Positions 1 to 11,924 of a stretch of 64,000 bases of DNA are shown here, piece by piece (the first letter of the stretch is position 1; each line of letters begins with the position of its first letter). The position numbers were made by a program, and so were the translations under genes. The stretch is from Salvator merianae (lineage: Eukaryota > Chordata > Lepidosauria > Squamata > Teiidae). The notes under the pieces were generated by a model that did no database searches, had not been told where the DNA came from, and saw only the letters and a program-made list of their open reading frames with translations. The stretch is taken from NCBI GenBank assembly GCA_003586115.2, contig QVOM02000042.1:76737636-76801635 (forward strand). Reading direction: 5' to 3'.

Positions 1-1771
1 CATCCCCCAACAACAGTGAAAGACAGAATGATGACAGAGTTTGCTCTGGGCCAGTACCAGTTCAGCTCAAGTAAAGTTGAAGGAAAAAGTAGGTTCTTTA
101 GCAAGATACTTTGTTCTTTGCTGCTTGTGGGTATGGGCAATAGGCAGGTAAGCTCACAGTTATTCTTTCAGGTTTTCCTACCCTTCTTTCCATAGCAAAA
201 AGAGCAAACTTCAGTGATGAAAATTAAGTTGTGAAAGAAGAAAATCCTGAGGGGTACAGACAATTGCCTAAGGGGTGGGTGTGGGCCTTCCTGTCACCCC
301 CTAGGATTCCCATGACAATTCTGGGGCTCCATCTAAAACTTACACAAGTTAGGCCCTGCTAGCCTACCTCACACAGTAGTTTCACTGCTGCAGTCAACTT
401 TGACCTAAAGCCTCCAAAAGTGGCATGTGAGTCCTGAGGGAGCACCAATAAGGCCCTTGGCAAGTGGCACAGCATTTGGGGGCTGCTCTAAATCTTTATG
501 AATTTCTTTTTAAATTCTTTACCTGTTCCATAAAAGTTGGAAATTTCCAAAGAAGAAGAAGAAAAACAAAGCTGCATCCAGTTCCCTCAAGACTAAGCTG
601 AAAACTTCTTAAGGGCCCCCCAACAATTTTGGGGTCCCCAGTGGAACTTTGGCCCTGCTGGCCCCCCTTGCTCTCCTCCATAGTTTCCTGTAATGAACAA
701 TTCATTGAACTTTCAAACCGAGCTTTGAACTGCTTTGAGCCGTTTGAAGTTCAATTGAAACATGTTTGCAGCTTGTGTAAACCAGAATAAAAAGTTCATG
801 CATATCCCTAATACTTACTAATGTAATCAATTCCCATTACAATATATTATCAAAAAAAGATGCTTGTTGCAGATCTACTATACCTTTATCAGGTGCTCTT
901 TTAGGGATGGTAAATTTTTTCAGAACATTTTGGTCTGGCAAAAATAATCCTAATGTATGTGATGTTGTGTTCTTTGGTTTCATCTTATCAGTATTTTATC
1001 TTCAACCTAAATAGAAAAAAAGGCATAAATTGTTAGGTCTATTCTTTGTTTAACTATTTACTTTATTTCTACACTTGTCCCATCATTGCCAGTTGTTTTT
1101 CTGTTTACAAACTTGCTGTTACTGAAGTAATTCCCACTTTGCAGGATGAATTCTGCTTACAAAATTTGTAGAACATGTTGTAATTGTAATTAAAATATAA
1201 ACACACTTCTCAATTTATATGTCTCTGCTTCTTAGTCTTGAGTTATTAATTTCCAGTTGATTAAACGTGAAAAATCTTTCCAAGAAACATTTTTTACTAA
1301 AAATTTGCATATAGTATTTGTTAACAATTTTCAAACTTTTATTATGATCAGGTTTCTTAATATATGCTAGCCAAATATGAGTCTTTACAGTTAAAAGTTT
1401 AAGGAAGCAGGGTATAGTATTTAGGAAGATCTGTACCTCCTTGCAGAGCACTCCTTAAGAAAACTACAAAACATTTATAAGAGCGCAGAGAGAGGACACT
1501 CACTTTGTTGCTTCAGTTTTTTTATTTCTTTAAGGAAAGTGTATATAACAATGAGAAACAAGTGAACAAGAGTTAGTCCTGAAACTGCACATATTGTAAA
1601 ATCCTTCAAACAATTTAAACTGGGTGATTTATTGAACTCTTAAAAGTGCATCAGACTTCTCTAATTTGATACCGCTGACAGATTTGTCGTGGTTGATATA
1701 GAGAATATGTCAGAGCAGATCAGCAGACAAAAACTGGATTCTCCATTGTGTCACAATTTCGTAGACTCACA
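1..1771. other. Gene-free stretch with a small hairpin and a diverged direct repeat
   Basis: I see no gene here. A diverged direct repeat of about 45 bp links roughly 314-366 and 622-663 (both contain an ACAATTnTGGGG core and end in a GCCCTGCTrGCC block). A short inverted repeat lies at 705-754 (TTGAACTTTCAAAC against GTTTGAAGTTCAA). These look like remnants of an old repeat I cannot name. The rest is AT-rich with only chance reading frames. Confidence 0.5.
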
Positions 1772-2163
1772 GGTTGCCTCCAGACAACAAAAAGAAAATG
1801 CAGAATCCTGCAATTGCCTCTTGCCATCCCTGCCAGATGGCAGGGCAATATCCCAGAGCAAGCCTGGAGCCTTACCATTCTGGCACTCGTTCCCAATGGC
1901 AAACACACACGGAACTGTACTAGCACTGACTCCTGCACTTGCCCAGTGAGTATTTTCATCAGGAAAAAATCTGGAAGCAAGTGCCAGACACGGCAAGGGA
2001 TATTGCTATGTAAAAAAACCTGGGTTCTGCGTTCTTTTTCCCGCAACAGCAATATCCTAGGATTTTGCCTTTATATCCCAGGACTACATCAGGATTGCCA
2101 CAGATACATGTGACAATCTCAATATAGTGCCAAGACATTCCCAGGTTTTATCTGAATACAGCC
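1772..2163 (+). mobile_element. Non-autonomous inverted-repeat DNA element, family T, copy 1
   Basis: This segment aligns along its length with 56,546-56,963 and with the reverse strand of 30,824-31,238. Shared blocks include the GCCTCC end, a CAATTGCcTCTTgC block, an inner GATATTGCT...AGCAATATCC inverted repeat and a CAATATAGTGC block near the right end. The minus-strand copy has clean ends and a TTA duplication, so this is probably a Harbinger-like MITE. No transposase is encoded; overlapping frames on both strands are chance. Ends are set by comparison with the other copies, and no clean target duplication is visible here. Confidence 0.65.
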
Positions 2164-3469
2164 TGAGTCACACAGAAGAAATGAAATAATCTGATGCAAA
2201 CTAATAGCTTTTAATGGAATAAAATGCCATACAATAAGTAGTCTGCCATGCTGTTCCATTCAAGCAGTAACCAATACAAAATTCAATAGAATGAAAATAA
2301 TTCAAAGGAAGAAAAATAACCCATTCAAAAAAAATGAAAGAGAGAGAGAACATCTTTTAAATTTAACTGGTCTGGAGGCCAAAGTCTGCAGTTAATTACC
2401 GGGTTTTTCAGCCTTTTGGGCCTTGACATGCCCACAAACCTCATTAACTCCTTACTCACTATAATCTTTTCATAGTAAATTTGGCAGAGTTTAGAGTCCT
2501 AGACTTGTTTTATTGCTAAATGATGCATTCCCAGAGGGCCAATAAATTGTTCACACAAGGCTTTCAGATCTTTTAAAAACAGAGCAACAAAACTGTGAGT
2601 ACGTAAACAGACAATTCCCAGAAAGAAACCACTTTAATAAAGAACTCTATTTGCAAGATGCTTAGGCCACTAATTTGCAAGAGTCCAAATCCCATAAAAC
2701 CTTTCAATTAATATAAATTGTGCTATTTACTCCATTTAATTTCTATTAGTTCTTCTGATAAAAGTGTGTGATCCTCCATGCTTGCTCCCCCTCTGAGTCC
2801 CAACAGAAAACCACAGAAAAATGAAAGGAGAAATTATTTGTATAATTCCACCATCTTGTAATCATTGTTCGAAATATCAAGTTGGGATCAACTCCCGGTG
2901 ACTACCTACATCTTTCTTGGTCATTACAAACTAGGGATACAACTCAGAAACAGATTCTTCTCAGTTTAAGCAGAAACAAAAAAAAACTCCACTTGCTGAT
3001 TTCATGTACTATACCAAAACTTCTGATTGTATCCATTATTTGGTGTTTAGCATGAACATTCCTTAATGGAGAGGCTTGATAACAAAAAAAAATTTAGGAA
3101 CTCCCAGCCTCTTTCATATAGCACAATAGCTTGGTCCCAACAACTACATGAGCACTATTTAAGCAATTCTTGCTACAGGAACCATGACTGCCAAAAGGCC
3201 TATGCAACCTAAGCAAGTCAATGCAGAACTGTTTATGTCAGCCACTAGAGACATGCTGGAGAGGGATGCTGGGATCAGCCAATAAAAGAATCGTAGGCAG
3301 GCAAGCAGTCATCCCGTTTAAGTCAATGGACAGAAGAGCTGCACTTGGCAGTCAGAGTATCCAGGCTACCCAGCCAACGTCCAGGGCTTGCATTTCTTTG
3401 TCAGATATCAAAATTACTTCTACTTCTACTCCATTGCACAGATTAATAACCATAGATGAGGTAAGACAA
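2164..3469. other. Gene-free AT-rich sequence
   Basis: I see no gene, RNA gene or recognisable repeat in this stretch. Confidence 0.5.
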
Positions 3470-4845
3470 CAACAGGCAAGCACAGCTGAGGGAAAATCAG
3501 CACAGTTCTATAAGGATAAAAAATCTCTTACAAACTTCCTAGAATTCTACAGGAGTACCAATAACCACATGGATAAAGGTGATCCAGTTGACATTGTCTA
3601 TCTGAACTTTTAGTAGACTTGTGACAAAGTCCCTCACCAAAGGCTCTTGAATAAACACATCAGTCATGGAAGAGGGGGACAGGTTCTGTCCTGGACTGGT
3701 AAATGGCTAAAGGACAGGAAACCATTCTTGGAGTGGAAAGAACTGAAGAGTAGAGTTCCCCAAGGTTCATTATTGGGACCTGTGCTTTTTAATTTATTCA
3801 TAAATGATTTAGAAGTGGAGTTAAGCAGTGAGATAGTAAAGTTTATTGATGACATCAAATTATTCAGCATAGTAAAAACTGAAAGAGATTGTGAAGAGCT
3901 CCAGGGACTTTCAGACATTGGGGGAACATACAAGTGACAAATAATCTTCAATATTAGTAAGTACAAGGTGATACACATTGGAGCAAAAATCCAATTTGAT
4001 CTATAAACTGATGGGAGTCTGAGCTTTCTGTGGCAGATTAAGAAAGGGACTTTGGGATTCTGGTGGATAACTCAATTAAGGTGTCAATCCAGTCCACAGC
4101 AGCGGTGAAAAAAGGCAAATTCAATGCTAGAGATAATGAGAAAGAAAATAGAAAATAAATCTGCAAACATCTTTGTGCCCCTTTATAAATCTATGGTGAG
4201 GCTGCATTTGGATTACTGTATTGTGTACAGCTCTGGTTATACCACCTCAGAAAGGATATTGTGCAACTAGAAAATGTGCAGAAAAGAGAAACCAGAATGA
4301 TTAGGGGGCTAGAATACCTCCTTTACAAGATCAGGCTGCAATGTCTAGGCCTGTTCAGCCTTGAAAAGACAGTATATAAGTGGTGACATGACTGAAATTT
4401 ATAAAATCACACATCCAGTGGAAAAGGTGGATAGAGAAAAATTCTCTGTTAAACAACATTAGAACCAGGGCTCACTCTATGAAGCTGATGGGCAGAAAAC
4501 TTAGAACTAGTAACGGGAAGTATTTCTTTACCTAGAGAGTCACTGTTCTATGGAATTTACTACTAGAGAATGTGATGACTGCCACTAGCTTGAATAGCTT
4601 TAAGGAAGAGTTAGACAAATTTATGGAGGACAGGTGTATGAATAGCTACTAGAATCAGTGTCTAGGTACCACCTCCAGGTTGAAAGGACAACAGGATGCC
4701 TCAAAAGTCTCTTTGCCAGGAGTCAAGAGGGTTTTGTTTCCATCTTCTGGTAGGCCACTTTGCAAGACAGGATGCTGAGCAAAATGGGCTGCGGCATGAC
4801 CCAGCAGGCCTTCTCTTATGTTCTTAAGAATTTCTCTTACTCTTG
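3470..4845 (+). mobile_element. Degenerate CR1-type LINE, 3' half of the reverse transcriptase frame plus 3' end
   Basis: Translation shows an ordered but broken CR1-type reverse transcriptase: GKSAQFYKDKKSLTNFLEF, then VDIVYLNF followed by two stops, KVPHQRLLNKHI, SRVPQGSLLGPVLFNLFIND near 3,760, and a decayed catalytic box reading KFIDDIKL near 3,850 (FADD is usual). Further on come NIFVPLYKSMVRLHLDYCIV-like and MTEIYKITHPVEKVDREK-like blocks. The copy ends with a lizard-type 3' tail, CCAGCAGGCC then CTTATGTTCTTA at about 4,800-4,830. Multiple stops and frameshifts show it is dead. It is 5' truncated, as is usual for CR1. Confidence 0.9.
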
Positions 4846-5394
4846 CTGAAATGACCTCTAAAGCCAAAACAGACTCCCAAAATGACTTGAAGTTGATCTC
4901 TGACCCCTTCTCGAGGCACCACATGAAGCAGTCCACAAATATTAATGGAGTGTGTCAAGGAGTCAATCATGAATGTCAAAGAGTGAGTCAGGTTTACTGG
5001 GCTTCCCATGTAAGACAACAGCAGCCCCCTATGATCATCAGAGAAAGGCTCCAGGATCAGCAAATAAAAGAACCAGGCATGGGGAGTAATCAAGTCAAAT
5101 CAAAGAACTAAAGAGTTCCAATTATCTAGTGGGAGATTTGGGGAGCCAGCATACCCAACCTATCTATCCATGTTGTTGGAAAGAAGCATTTGGATCAACT
5201 GCTAGGAGAACCAACCCACTAGTGGCGGAGACAGTCAACCAAATTTAAATTTCATGTTAACTAAGCAAAGTTGCATTTTCATGACCATCCACAGTACAAG
5301 CAGCAGTGACCCCTCTCTCCTCCAACTAACGCCAGTACAGAAGCTGTGAACCATCTTGGCTGAGGTTAGTGCAAAAGAAACAGCAGACTAGGGA
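4846..5394. other. Gene-free stretch after the CR1 fragment
   Basis: No gene is visible. The sequence may include flanking repeat DNA between the CR1 tail and the L2-like tail that follows, but I cannot assign it. Confidence 0.4.
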
Positions 5395-5470
5395 TATTTA
5401 TCTGTATTTCTAGTTATTTTATTGTGACCAGCCCTGAGACCTTGGCATACAGGGCAGAATAAAACCACAT
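5395..5470 (+). repeat. L2-like LINE 3' tail fragment
   Basis: The pattern ATTGTGACC-(A)GCCCTGAGACCT..GGCATACAGGGCAGAATAAAA resembles the common lizard L2-type 3' end (a CCGCCCTGAG-like block, a GGGCGGTATAAA-like block, then an A-rich end). It is short and diverged. Confidence 0.5.
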
Positions 5471-7624
5471 TATAAGAGAGATGACTATATAATGTGTATA
5501 TATCTTTTTACTCAGTCTTTCTATTTGAACTGATCTCAATGCAACATTACAATAAAGTTAACAAACTGACAGTAAGCAGGAAAAACATTCACTTCCTAAG
5601 TTTCTTTGAACTTTGACACAGTCATGTTTGTCTGAATCAGTAAGCAAAGGGGGTCTAGTTACACCTTAGAAACTAACAGAGGGAAAGAAATTGGTAGCAT
5701 GAGTTTTTGTAGGCTAAGCCTAATTCATCAGATTAATTCTCCCCGTTAGTATCCAAGGTGCTATTAGACCTCCTTGCAATCCTAAAGGAATCACTGTGGA
5801 AGGCTTTTATTTAGGAATTAATCACTAAAGGGAGACACCTTTCCATTTAGAATGCTTGTTAAAACAACAATATGGAAGTACTCCATAAAAAGTCTTAAGA
5901 CTTTATCATCACCAAATTTACTATTTGTAACATTCCATATTAATAACAATATGTACTATCAATACGGTATTTATCACCAAGTTTTATAATCATCTGAGGA
6001 TAGGAGCAAGGAAATAAATATTATGGAACAGAGAATTATTCTGAAGATGGCTACTGGTTCCCATTTTGTTTCTGCATAAAGATTTAAAGCAGGACTCAAT
6101 CAATGAAGCTAATATGACCTAAGACACATACATTCTCAAACCTCATGGACAAGTTTTGGCATACTTGATATCAAGTAGCTCAATGACTGCAGGACAGTTC
6201 TATTCAATTTCAGTAAGAATAAGTAGTTTTGTACAAAACGCATTAATGTGTGATGATCCAAAATGAATTATAACTGTTAGCCTAGTTACTGTGAGCTATC
6301 CCAAACCAAATCTCTACATCCTTCACAAACATTTCAAGACAGCAAAAATAAAGAGTAAGATAGATTAAAAATAATCCACTATTTAAACTACAGAAATGTT
6401 AATTCAGATTACTAAAACCAAAATATTCTTCTGGTGGATTTGGCTAGGAATTTGTATGGCATCAACTTGTGTGTGGCTTAGCACTTAGAGAACAAAACAG
6501 GGCCAGGGCCACACAACCCACATAATAGCCAAATATGCAGAACAGAATAGGAAACTCAGGAATGCCACCAGAATAATAAATATCTGAGCCACCCTAAGCA
6601 CTCTGTGTGACATGGCACTTAATCATATCCAGCTCCTTCAGATACAGAACATTATCAAAGGTACAAGTATATATATCAACAGTGTTTTAGGCTGATAAAA
6701 GCATCAATCCAAACATGGTACTATGCCATTCTAAAGATGATGTTGACTTTTGTTATTTGATTTGTAAAAGTATTATTTGTGAGGGCCAACAACTTAAATC
6801 CTTAATTCTTTATTGGTAGTTGTCATCTGGAGTCATCAAGCAATAATAAGCATCCCATAAAAACATAAGAACAACACAAAAGCCGATACAGTTCACTATT
6901 CCATTCCCTCAGCAGAATGCAAGCAGAACGTAGTAACACATTATTCTCTCTACCTTTGTTCCAATCCACTGATGTTCACAAAGCATACCACTCGTGTTGC
7001 TAATAGTATACAGCCACTATGACAACCAGCCACCGACAGTCTCAACCACTGTGTTCTTTTTAAGGAAAGTGATGTTAGGAATTTCATATCTGACACACAT
7101 TAACTAATATGAAAAGCAATTGTCTTACACCAGTTTTACTAGATGAGCTTCCATACCCAGAAATCCTAATTAAAAATAAGTTTAATCTATGTCTTCTTTG
7201 AGCTGTAGAGCACTTTCTAAGTAATACTGTAGTTCAAAAATTAAGTCTATCAAGGCAGATAGTGCCCCGTTATTACTGTTGATTTTGTAATGCTTTCAAA
7301 GTGTGACCACACAAAATATGCAAACCATGAAAGTCATAACCAGAGATGCCTTACTTAAAATACTACTTGCAACATTCTTCATTCTAGTCACCCTAATTAA
7401 GACTACCTTTGCTTTAAAAAAACAAATGAACTAGCATTGGAAGCCACTTTAATTCTATGGCAAATGAAAGGAAGTTGCCACCAAAATACTGTGGTGGCTA
7501 CGATTCTGGAACAGGTTCTGGATGACTAGGGCTGCTCTTGGGAGTGTTTTATTCTGGAATATCCAAATACAGCAGAATAAGTATGTGACATCTGGATGCA
7601 GCCTGGGCTTCAAATTTCCACTTG
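5471..7624. other. Gene-free AT-rich sequence
   Basis: I see no gene. A stretch at about 6,866-6,960 beginning ACATAAGAAC could be a very decayed CR1 3' end on the minus strand, but it is too diverged to call. Confidence 0.45.
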
Positions 7625-7745
7625 TCACTGTTTCTCAGCTTAAACTATCTCACAGAGCTACTGTAAGGAAAAAGACTGAGGGAAAGGGAGTAATATTTGC
7701 TACTTTGAGCTCTTTGGAAGGAAGGCAGGACTTAAATAAACAAAC
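7625..7745 (+). repeat. MIR/L2-like tail fragment
   Basis: The blocks TTTCTCAGCTTAAACTA, CTCACAGAGCTACTGTAAGG, CTTTGGAAGGAAGGCAGG and ACTTAAATAAA follow in order the common lizard repeat tail (CTCACAGGGTTGTTGTGAGG ... GGCGGGATATAAATAAA). The open frame across it is chance. Confidence 0.55.
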
Positions 7746-9274
7746 AGCTATTAGGGTTACATTATAAAACTCTTAACGATTTGAGACCTACACATCTACT
7801 AGAACTTTGTTGTTTATGATGTAATTACAGTCAAGAGTTGTATAGTTTGAAATGTTCTATAATAAAATTCTTGTCAGATTTTGGCATACAAGAATATCAA
7901 TTGGCAATAACAATCAAGCACAGATGCACCTGATTTGAGGATTCTTTGTATTCCAACAAATACAAATATTTTCTTTACAGAACTCTTAACTACAAATTAA
8001 TGTAAAACTTTGCTTAGCAGAATCAATAACAGTCCACCAGGGATATTACCATAATTATGCTTCATAATATTTTGGCACAAAACGTAGACTGAAGCACCAT
8101 GTGAATTTAAAATAAAAGTTTACCAATGATCACCATCCAGTCTAAAACTCATTTTCAGCAAACACACACACCACTAGTTTATACTGTTTCTTCTTTTTAG
8201 TATGCTTAGGGCTTCAATATTCACCTTAATAACTCATCCTGTTCTAGTTACAGTACAAAATAATCAATAATAGATTGAGGGGCAGGAAAAAAATTGTGAT
8301 TATTCTTTTCCTGACTATACAACAATTTCAAAAAGTTCAATAAAACAGAACTTTTTTTCAACACACAGTAAAACATCACTCAACAACTACCTTCTGAAAG
8401 AAATCCATTGTGCTTACATTCTTAAGCAAGGAAATAGCGTTTTGATCACAAATTAGCATGGGGGAAGGTGTTAACAAATGGTCAGTTTAACATTATGAAC
8501 TTCATAGAGTATTACAGAATGTTTGATTTCAAGTTAAAGAACTAACATTCTTTTTTATTACCACCTACAAAGACTTTATGAGTTACAAAATCCTATATCA
8601 ATTTTAAGTAAATATTAATAGGGCTTACACTGCAACACAATTCCAATGATTCTGCACAGTCTTCCTAACAAGGAAGCAGTTGAAAAATAAAACGAGAGAT
8701 AGAAAATACAATCATCTTGTGCAGGATATCACCAACCAGAACCTCCAAAAATCAATTAACCACTTGACTACTGCATTTCTCTTCTGTTTCAATTTTAAAC
8801 GTTAATCTGAAGTTTTGAACAGCAAATTATAGACTAGGTTCAAAATTCAAAATCAGTCTATAGATTATGTAACTTAAATGCTACATAACTTGATGGATCC
8901 AAAATAAGCAAACCAAATGCCTAACAAAACCTCTTGGCAATAAATTTCAAGATCACCAATTTCTAGAAAACGCATGCTTGGCCTAAAGAATTATGAACCC
9001 CTTCTACTTCTCTAATACTTGCTGCTGCCTTGGATTCTCTATAGAGTTACTCCATACTCTGCATCAAGTTAAAACCACAATATTTTATTCTTATTTCAAA
9101 TTAGCTCCCAGAGCTACCCCTCAATCCGTGACAAAGGCTATGCATGAAAAGTGCACCTGCAATGAGCTAGAATATTGCAAACTTAATCATGCCAAATAGA
9201 TTAACAAGATTAACAGCAGGAATAATAATTATTTCCAAAGTTGATGACATCAGTAAAAGCTGGTGGGGGGGGGT
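7746..9274. other. Gene-free AT-rich sequence
   Basis: No gene or named repeat is seen. A short poly-G run lies near 9,264-9,273. Confidence 0.45.
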
Positions 9275-9590
9275 CAACAGAATCCTAGAAACAGAAGAGA
9301 CCGTTTAGACTACTAATCTTAGCCTTTACCTCAAGCAGGGACGGAACTCAGAACACCTCCAACAGACGGCTCTTCATCCTCTATTTAAGCAAATGCAGTG
9401 AGGTAACAGCTATCTATCTAGGTAATTAGTTTCACTGCTGGACTGCTTTTACCGTAAATATTTTTTTTTTCATACTGAGTTGGAATAAACTTTGCTCTAA
9501 GCTCCACTTATTTCAATTCTTCATTCTGGAAAACAAGACTTGATTCTTTTCACCACAACATCCTTTCAAGTATGTGAAAGCCTATACCTT
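9275..9590 (-). mobile_element. Old CR1 LINE 3' fragment, antisense
   Basis: Read on the plus strand, the order of blocks (AGAATCcTAGAAACaGAAGaGACC, then CTCAAGCAGG, CTGGACTGCTTTTACCGTAAATAT, and GAGTTGGAATAAACTTTGCTC) follows the antisense of the widespread amniote CR1 3' end, which encodes the C-terminal part of its reverse transcriptase. It is heavily diverged with small indels. Confidence 0.6.
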
Positions 9591-9709
9591 AACAAGACTC
9601 AAATATATATGGAAAGGGGATACCGGGAATACACTGCCTACCTGTATTTTTTTCAACCGTTAATTTTTTAAAAAAAGTACAAAATGATTCTACCACAGAT
9701 ACTCTTTCA

Positions 9710-9912
9710 ATGGAAGTGGCTGTAGCTCAGTGGCACAGCAAGCTACCTGGAAAACAAAAGGTTGCTGGTTCCATCCCCAGCCTCTCCCTGAAGGTACGCA
9801 ATGGCAAACCACTTCGGTATCTCTGCCAAGAAAAGTTTGTAGTGGTACCCATGGAGCTGCCCATGCAGTCAACCAGGAGTCAGTTGCGACTCGGTGGCAC
9901 CCAACAGCAACA
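9710..9912 (+). mobile_element. tRNA-headed SINE (family S), full-length with target duplication
   Basis: The head resembles a tRNA gene, with an A-box-like TAGCTCAGTGG and a B-box-like GGTTCCATCCC. The body contains GGCAAACCACTTC, GCCATGCAGTCAACCAGGAG and an ACTCGGTGGCACCCAACA tail resembling SINE tails derived from BovB LINEs. A perfect 9-bp duplication, ACTCTTTCA, flanks it at 9,701-9,709 and 9,913-9,921. The same family recurs at 21,471-21,651 and 52,338-52,510. It is not a functional tRNA gene because the cloverleaf does not close. Confidence 0.88.
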
Positions 9913-10159
9913 ACTCTTTCAGTACATGAAAGAGAGAGGGTATGGATTTGTGTTGCTGCTCTGCTTTTTTAAGGGGGCTGGTGTGCGTGCCAACTCCTAC
10001 TAGCCAACCAGCGCAAAACGAAAAAGTGACTCCAGCCTTTTCCGTAAGTTAGTAAGGAGTTAAAAAAGGGCTGGCGGGGAGGGGCAGGAGAGAAGGATTG
10101 ATACACTCAAACCATTTCTGGGAGCTTCTATAGGTTGGATGCCTGGTCATATGGACCTT

Positions 10160-10960
10160 GCAGGACTCTAATTCGGGGTCCGATAAGGGACCCGGACTCC
10201 GCCGGAAGGGCCGCTAAAAGCCTTCAAGTCTCTCACGGAACTCCGTGCCCGAAGAAGTAAAAAACGTTTAAAACAGATGGACGAGAGCAGTGAACGAGGC
10301 AAACACCTCCTCAGTACCGCTGAGGTGAACACGGTCGCAAGGACAATCCTGAGAGCCTAAGCGTGGCCACTCGCGCCGCCTTCCCGACTGAAGAGCAAGG
10401 CGTCTGCCCCTCACTACGTCGCTATTCCTCTGCCTGCCTCTCGTGTCTCGCCCCCAGGTGTACCACTTGCCTTGCCTGCCTGTTAAGCTTGAATGGCTTC
10501 TTGGCTGCTGAAGAGAGGCAGGCAGCCGGCGCACGGGAACGGTGGGTGCTTTTATCGGCGCGCTTCTGCAGCCCGGGCCGGCGCCCCTCCCCCCCTGCAA
10601 CCGCCGCCGCCGCCGCCGCTTGTCGTTTCTCGACTCGAGCTCGAATTTCGAAAACCTTGCGTCCGTACAGAATATTGAGAAAGTCAAGTTCCCTTTTACA
10701 ATACCGCGGCGGCCGCCCTTCTACAGCTAGACTCCTCCCCCTCCTCTCAACGCGTGCCACACCACATGTATTAGTGTCGCGCGGGGGGGGGGGCTCACAT
10801 TTGGCGTTTTCTCGCCGCGCTCTACTGGCTGGCATAGTTTGGAGCTCATTTGTGGTGGTCACCCTGTGGTGGTGGTGGTTTCGTTTTTTGTAATGTCGGA
10901 CGGACGGAGCGGAGAGCCTCGGCGTCTCACACATATTTCCGCGAGGAGCGTAGCTAAAAG
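10160..10960. promoter_or_regulatory. Orphan CpG island, probable promoter
   Basis: GC and CpG rise sharply against AT-rich flanks, with a (CCG)n run near 10,603-10,620 and a poly-G run near 10,786-10,796. Several long overlapping frames run on both strands here, which is what GC-rich DNA gives by chance; none resembles a protein I recognise. Possible minus-strand splice donors are visible (reverse complements of CTCACTACG near 10,413 and CTCACATTTGG near 10,795). In mammals the next gene on this side of PURG is TEX15, transcribed in PURG's direction, so its 5' end is one candidate. That is inference from gene order only. Confidence 0.55.
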
Positions 10961-11399
10961 TGAAGTTAAACGAAAACCTTTTCTGTTAACGGGGAACGCA
11001 CAAAACGGATCGAGTGCGACTGTTGGGGCAGATAAATTTTGTGTGTATTTGGACTGCCTTGTTTTTCCCTAGAATAGGGAAAGGTACATTAATAAAAGTT
11101 GTCATTTACAATAAAAGCCTATGGAATAGTCTCATACAGACCGTGAAAAAAACGTTCTTTTTTTTAGTTTCCCCCGCATATTCTCTTAACCACATTTCTT
11201 CTTAGTATGTGTGCATGCGTGCGCGTGAATTTTAATAGAGTTGTGGGGAACTTATGGGTAAGAAAAGGATAAAGATTAAAAGTCTGTACATTTCAACATG
11301 GCCTCTAATGAACTATTAGAAGCCTTCCCAAAAATATGCAGGGTAGTGATGCCGTATGTAATTATCTTAAAACTTGGCAACTTGATGTGGAACACCAAG
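10961..11399. other. Shoulder of the CpG island, no gene seen
   Basis: GC falls away to AT-rich DNA. No splice site or frame is convincing enough to call an exon. Confidence 0.4.
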
Positions 11400-11617
11400 A
11401 GCCCAATCACTCCGAAGTTTTAATCCAGCTTCAGTCCACTTTCAGACTGAGAGAACACATTAATGAAGTAATAAAATGTTTTCTTTCAGCATTATCTAAG
11501 TCAGAAAATCCACCTTTGGGTTAGATAATGTGGAAAGAAAATGATTAATTTACTGATGTGTTCTTTCATTCCAAAAGTGGACTGAAGCTGGATTAAAATT
11601 CAGGTGTGACTGGGGCC
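11400..11617 (+). mobile_element. Long-inverted-repeat MITE, family D, copy 1
   Basis: Left and right ends form long inverted repeats sharing TTTTAATCCAGCTTCAGTCC and a GAGAACACATyAaTgAAGTAA-like continuation. The right arm is at about 11,555-11,617. A second copy lies at 60,141-60,319 in the WRN region. No coding capacity. The target duplication is not clear, so the termini are good to a few bases only. Confidence 0.75.
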
Positions 11618-11805
11618 GTTTGCCCACAAAATCTTCTGTAACTAACTGGTTTCAAAAATATTTATCGAGCCAGGTATAAGGATACATATTGGGAAATTTT
11701 TCTATATGCAATCTAATATTTGAATGGCAACTGTTATTTTACCTATATATGTCTGTCTTGATTAGATAAAATGATTGCATATTAATTGGTTTGACCAGAA
11801 TCTTA

Positions 11806-11921
11806 GGCCCTTTCTACACTGGGCCTTAGCCAGGGCCTGCCATCTGCACTAGCATGTGGACAGCAGGCCCTTATTTCCAAGTTATAATCTGGAATAAGAC
11901 CCAGTGCAGAGAGGAAAGGGC
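11806..11921. mobile_element. Short palindromic MITE, family C, with TTA duplication
   Basis: The 116-bp element starts GGCCCTTTCTACACTGGG and ends CCCAGTGCAGAGAGGAAAGGGC, imperfect inverted repeats of each other. TTA flanks it at 11,803-11,805 and 11,922-11,924. A 3-bp TTA duplication and GGC/GCC ends fit a PIF/Harbinger-type MITE. Confidence 0.7.
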
Positions 11922-11924
11922 TTA

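Noticed and set aside
1720..2113. Two overlapping frames of 110-121 codons on opposite strands as genes
   Set aside because: They coincide with a repeated inverted-repeat element present three times in the window.
3221..3937. Intact reverse transcriptase gene
   Set aside because: The conserved blocks are interrupted by stops and frameshifts, and the catalytic box is altered, so it is a dead LINE fragment.
9715..9780. A tRNA gene suggested by A- and B-box sequences
   Set aside because: The cloverleaf stems do not pair, and the sequence continues into a SINE body with flanking target duplications.
10363..10934. Frames of 139 to 176 codons in the orphan CpG island
   Set aside because: Overlapping frames on both strands with low-complexity Ala/Arg/Pro content and no domain; best explained by CpG-island base composition.
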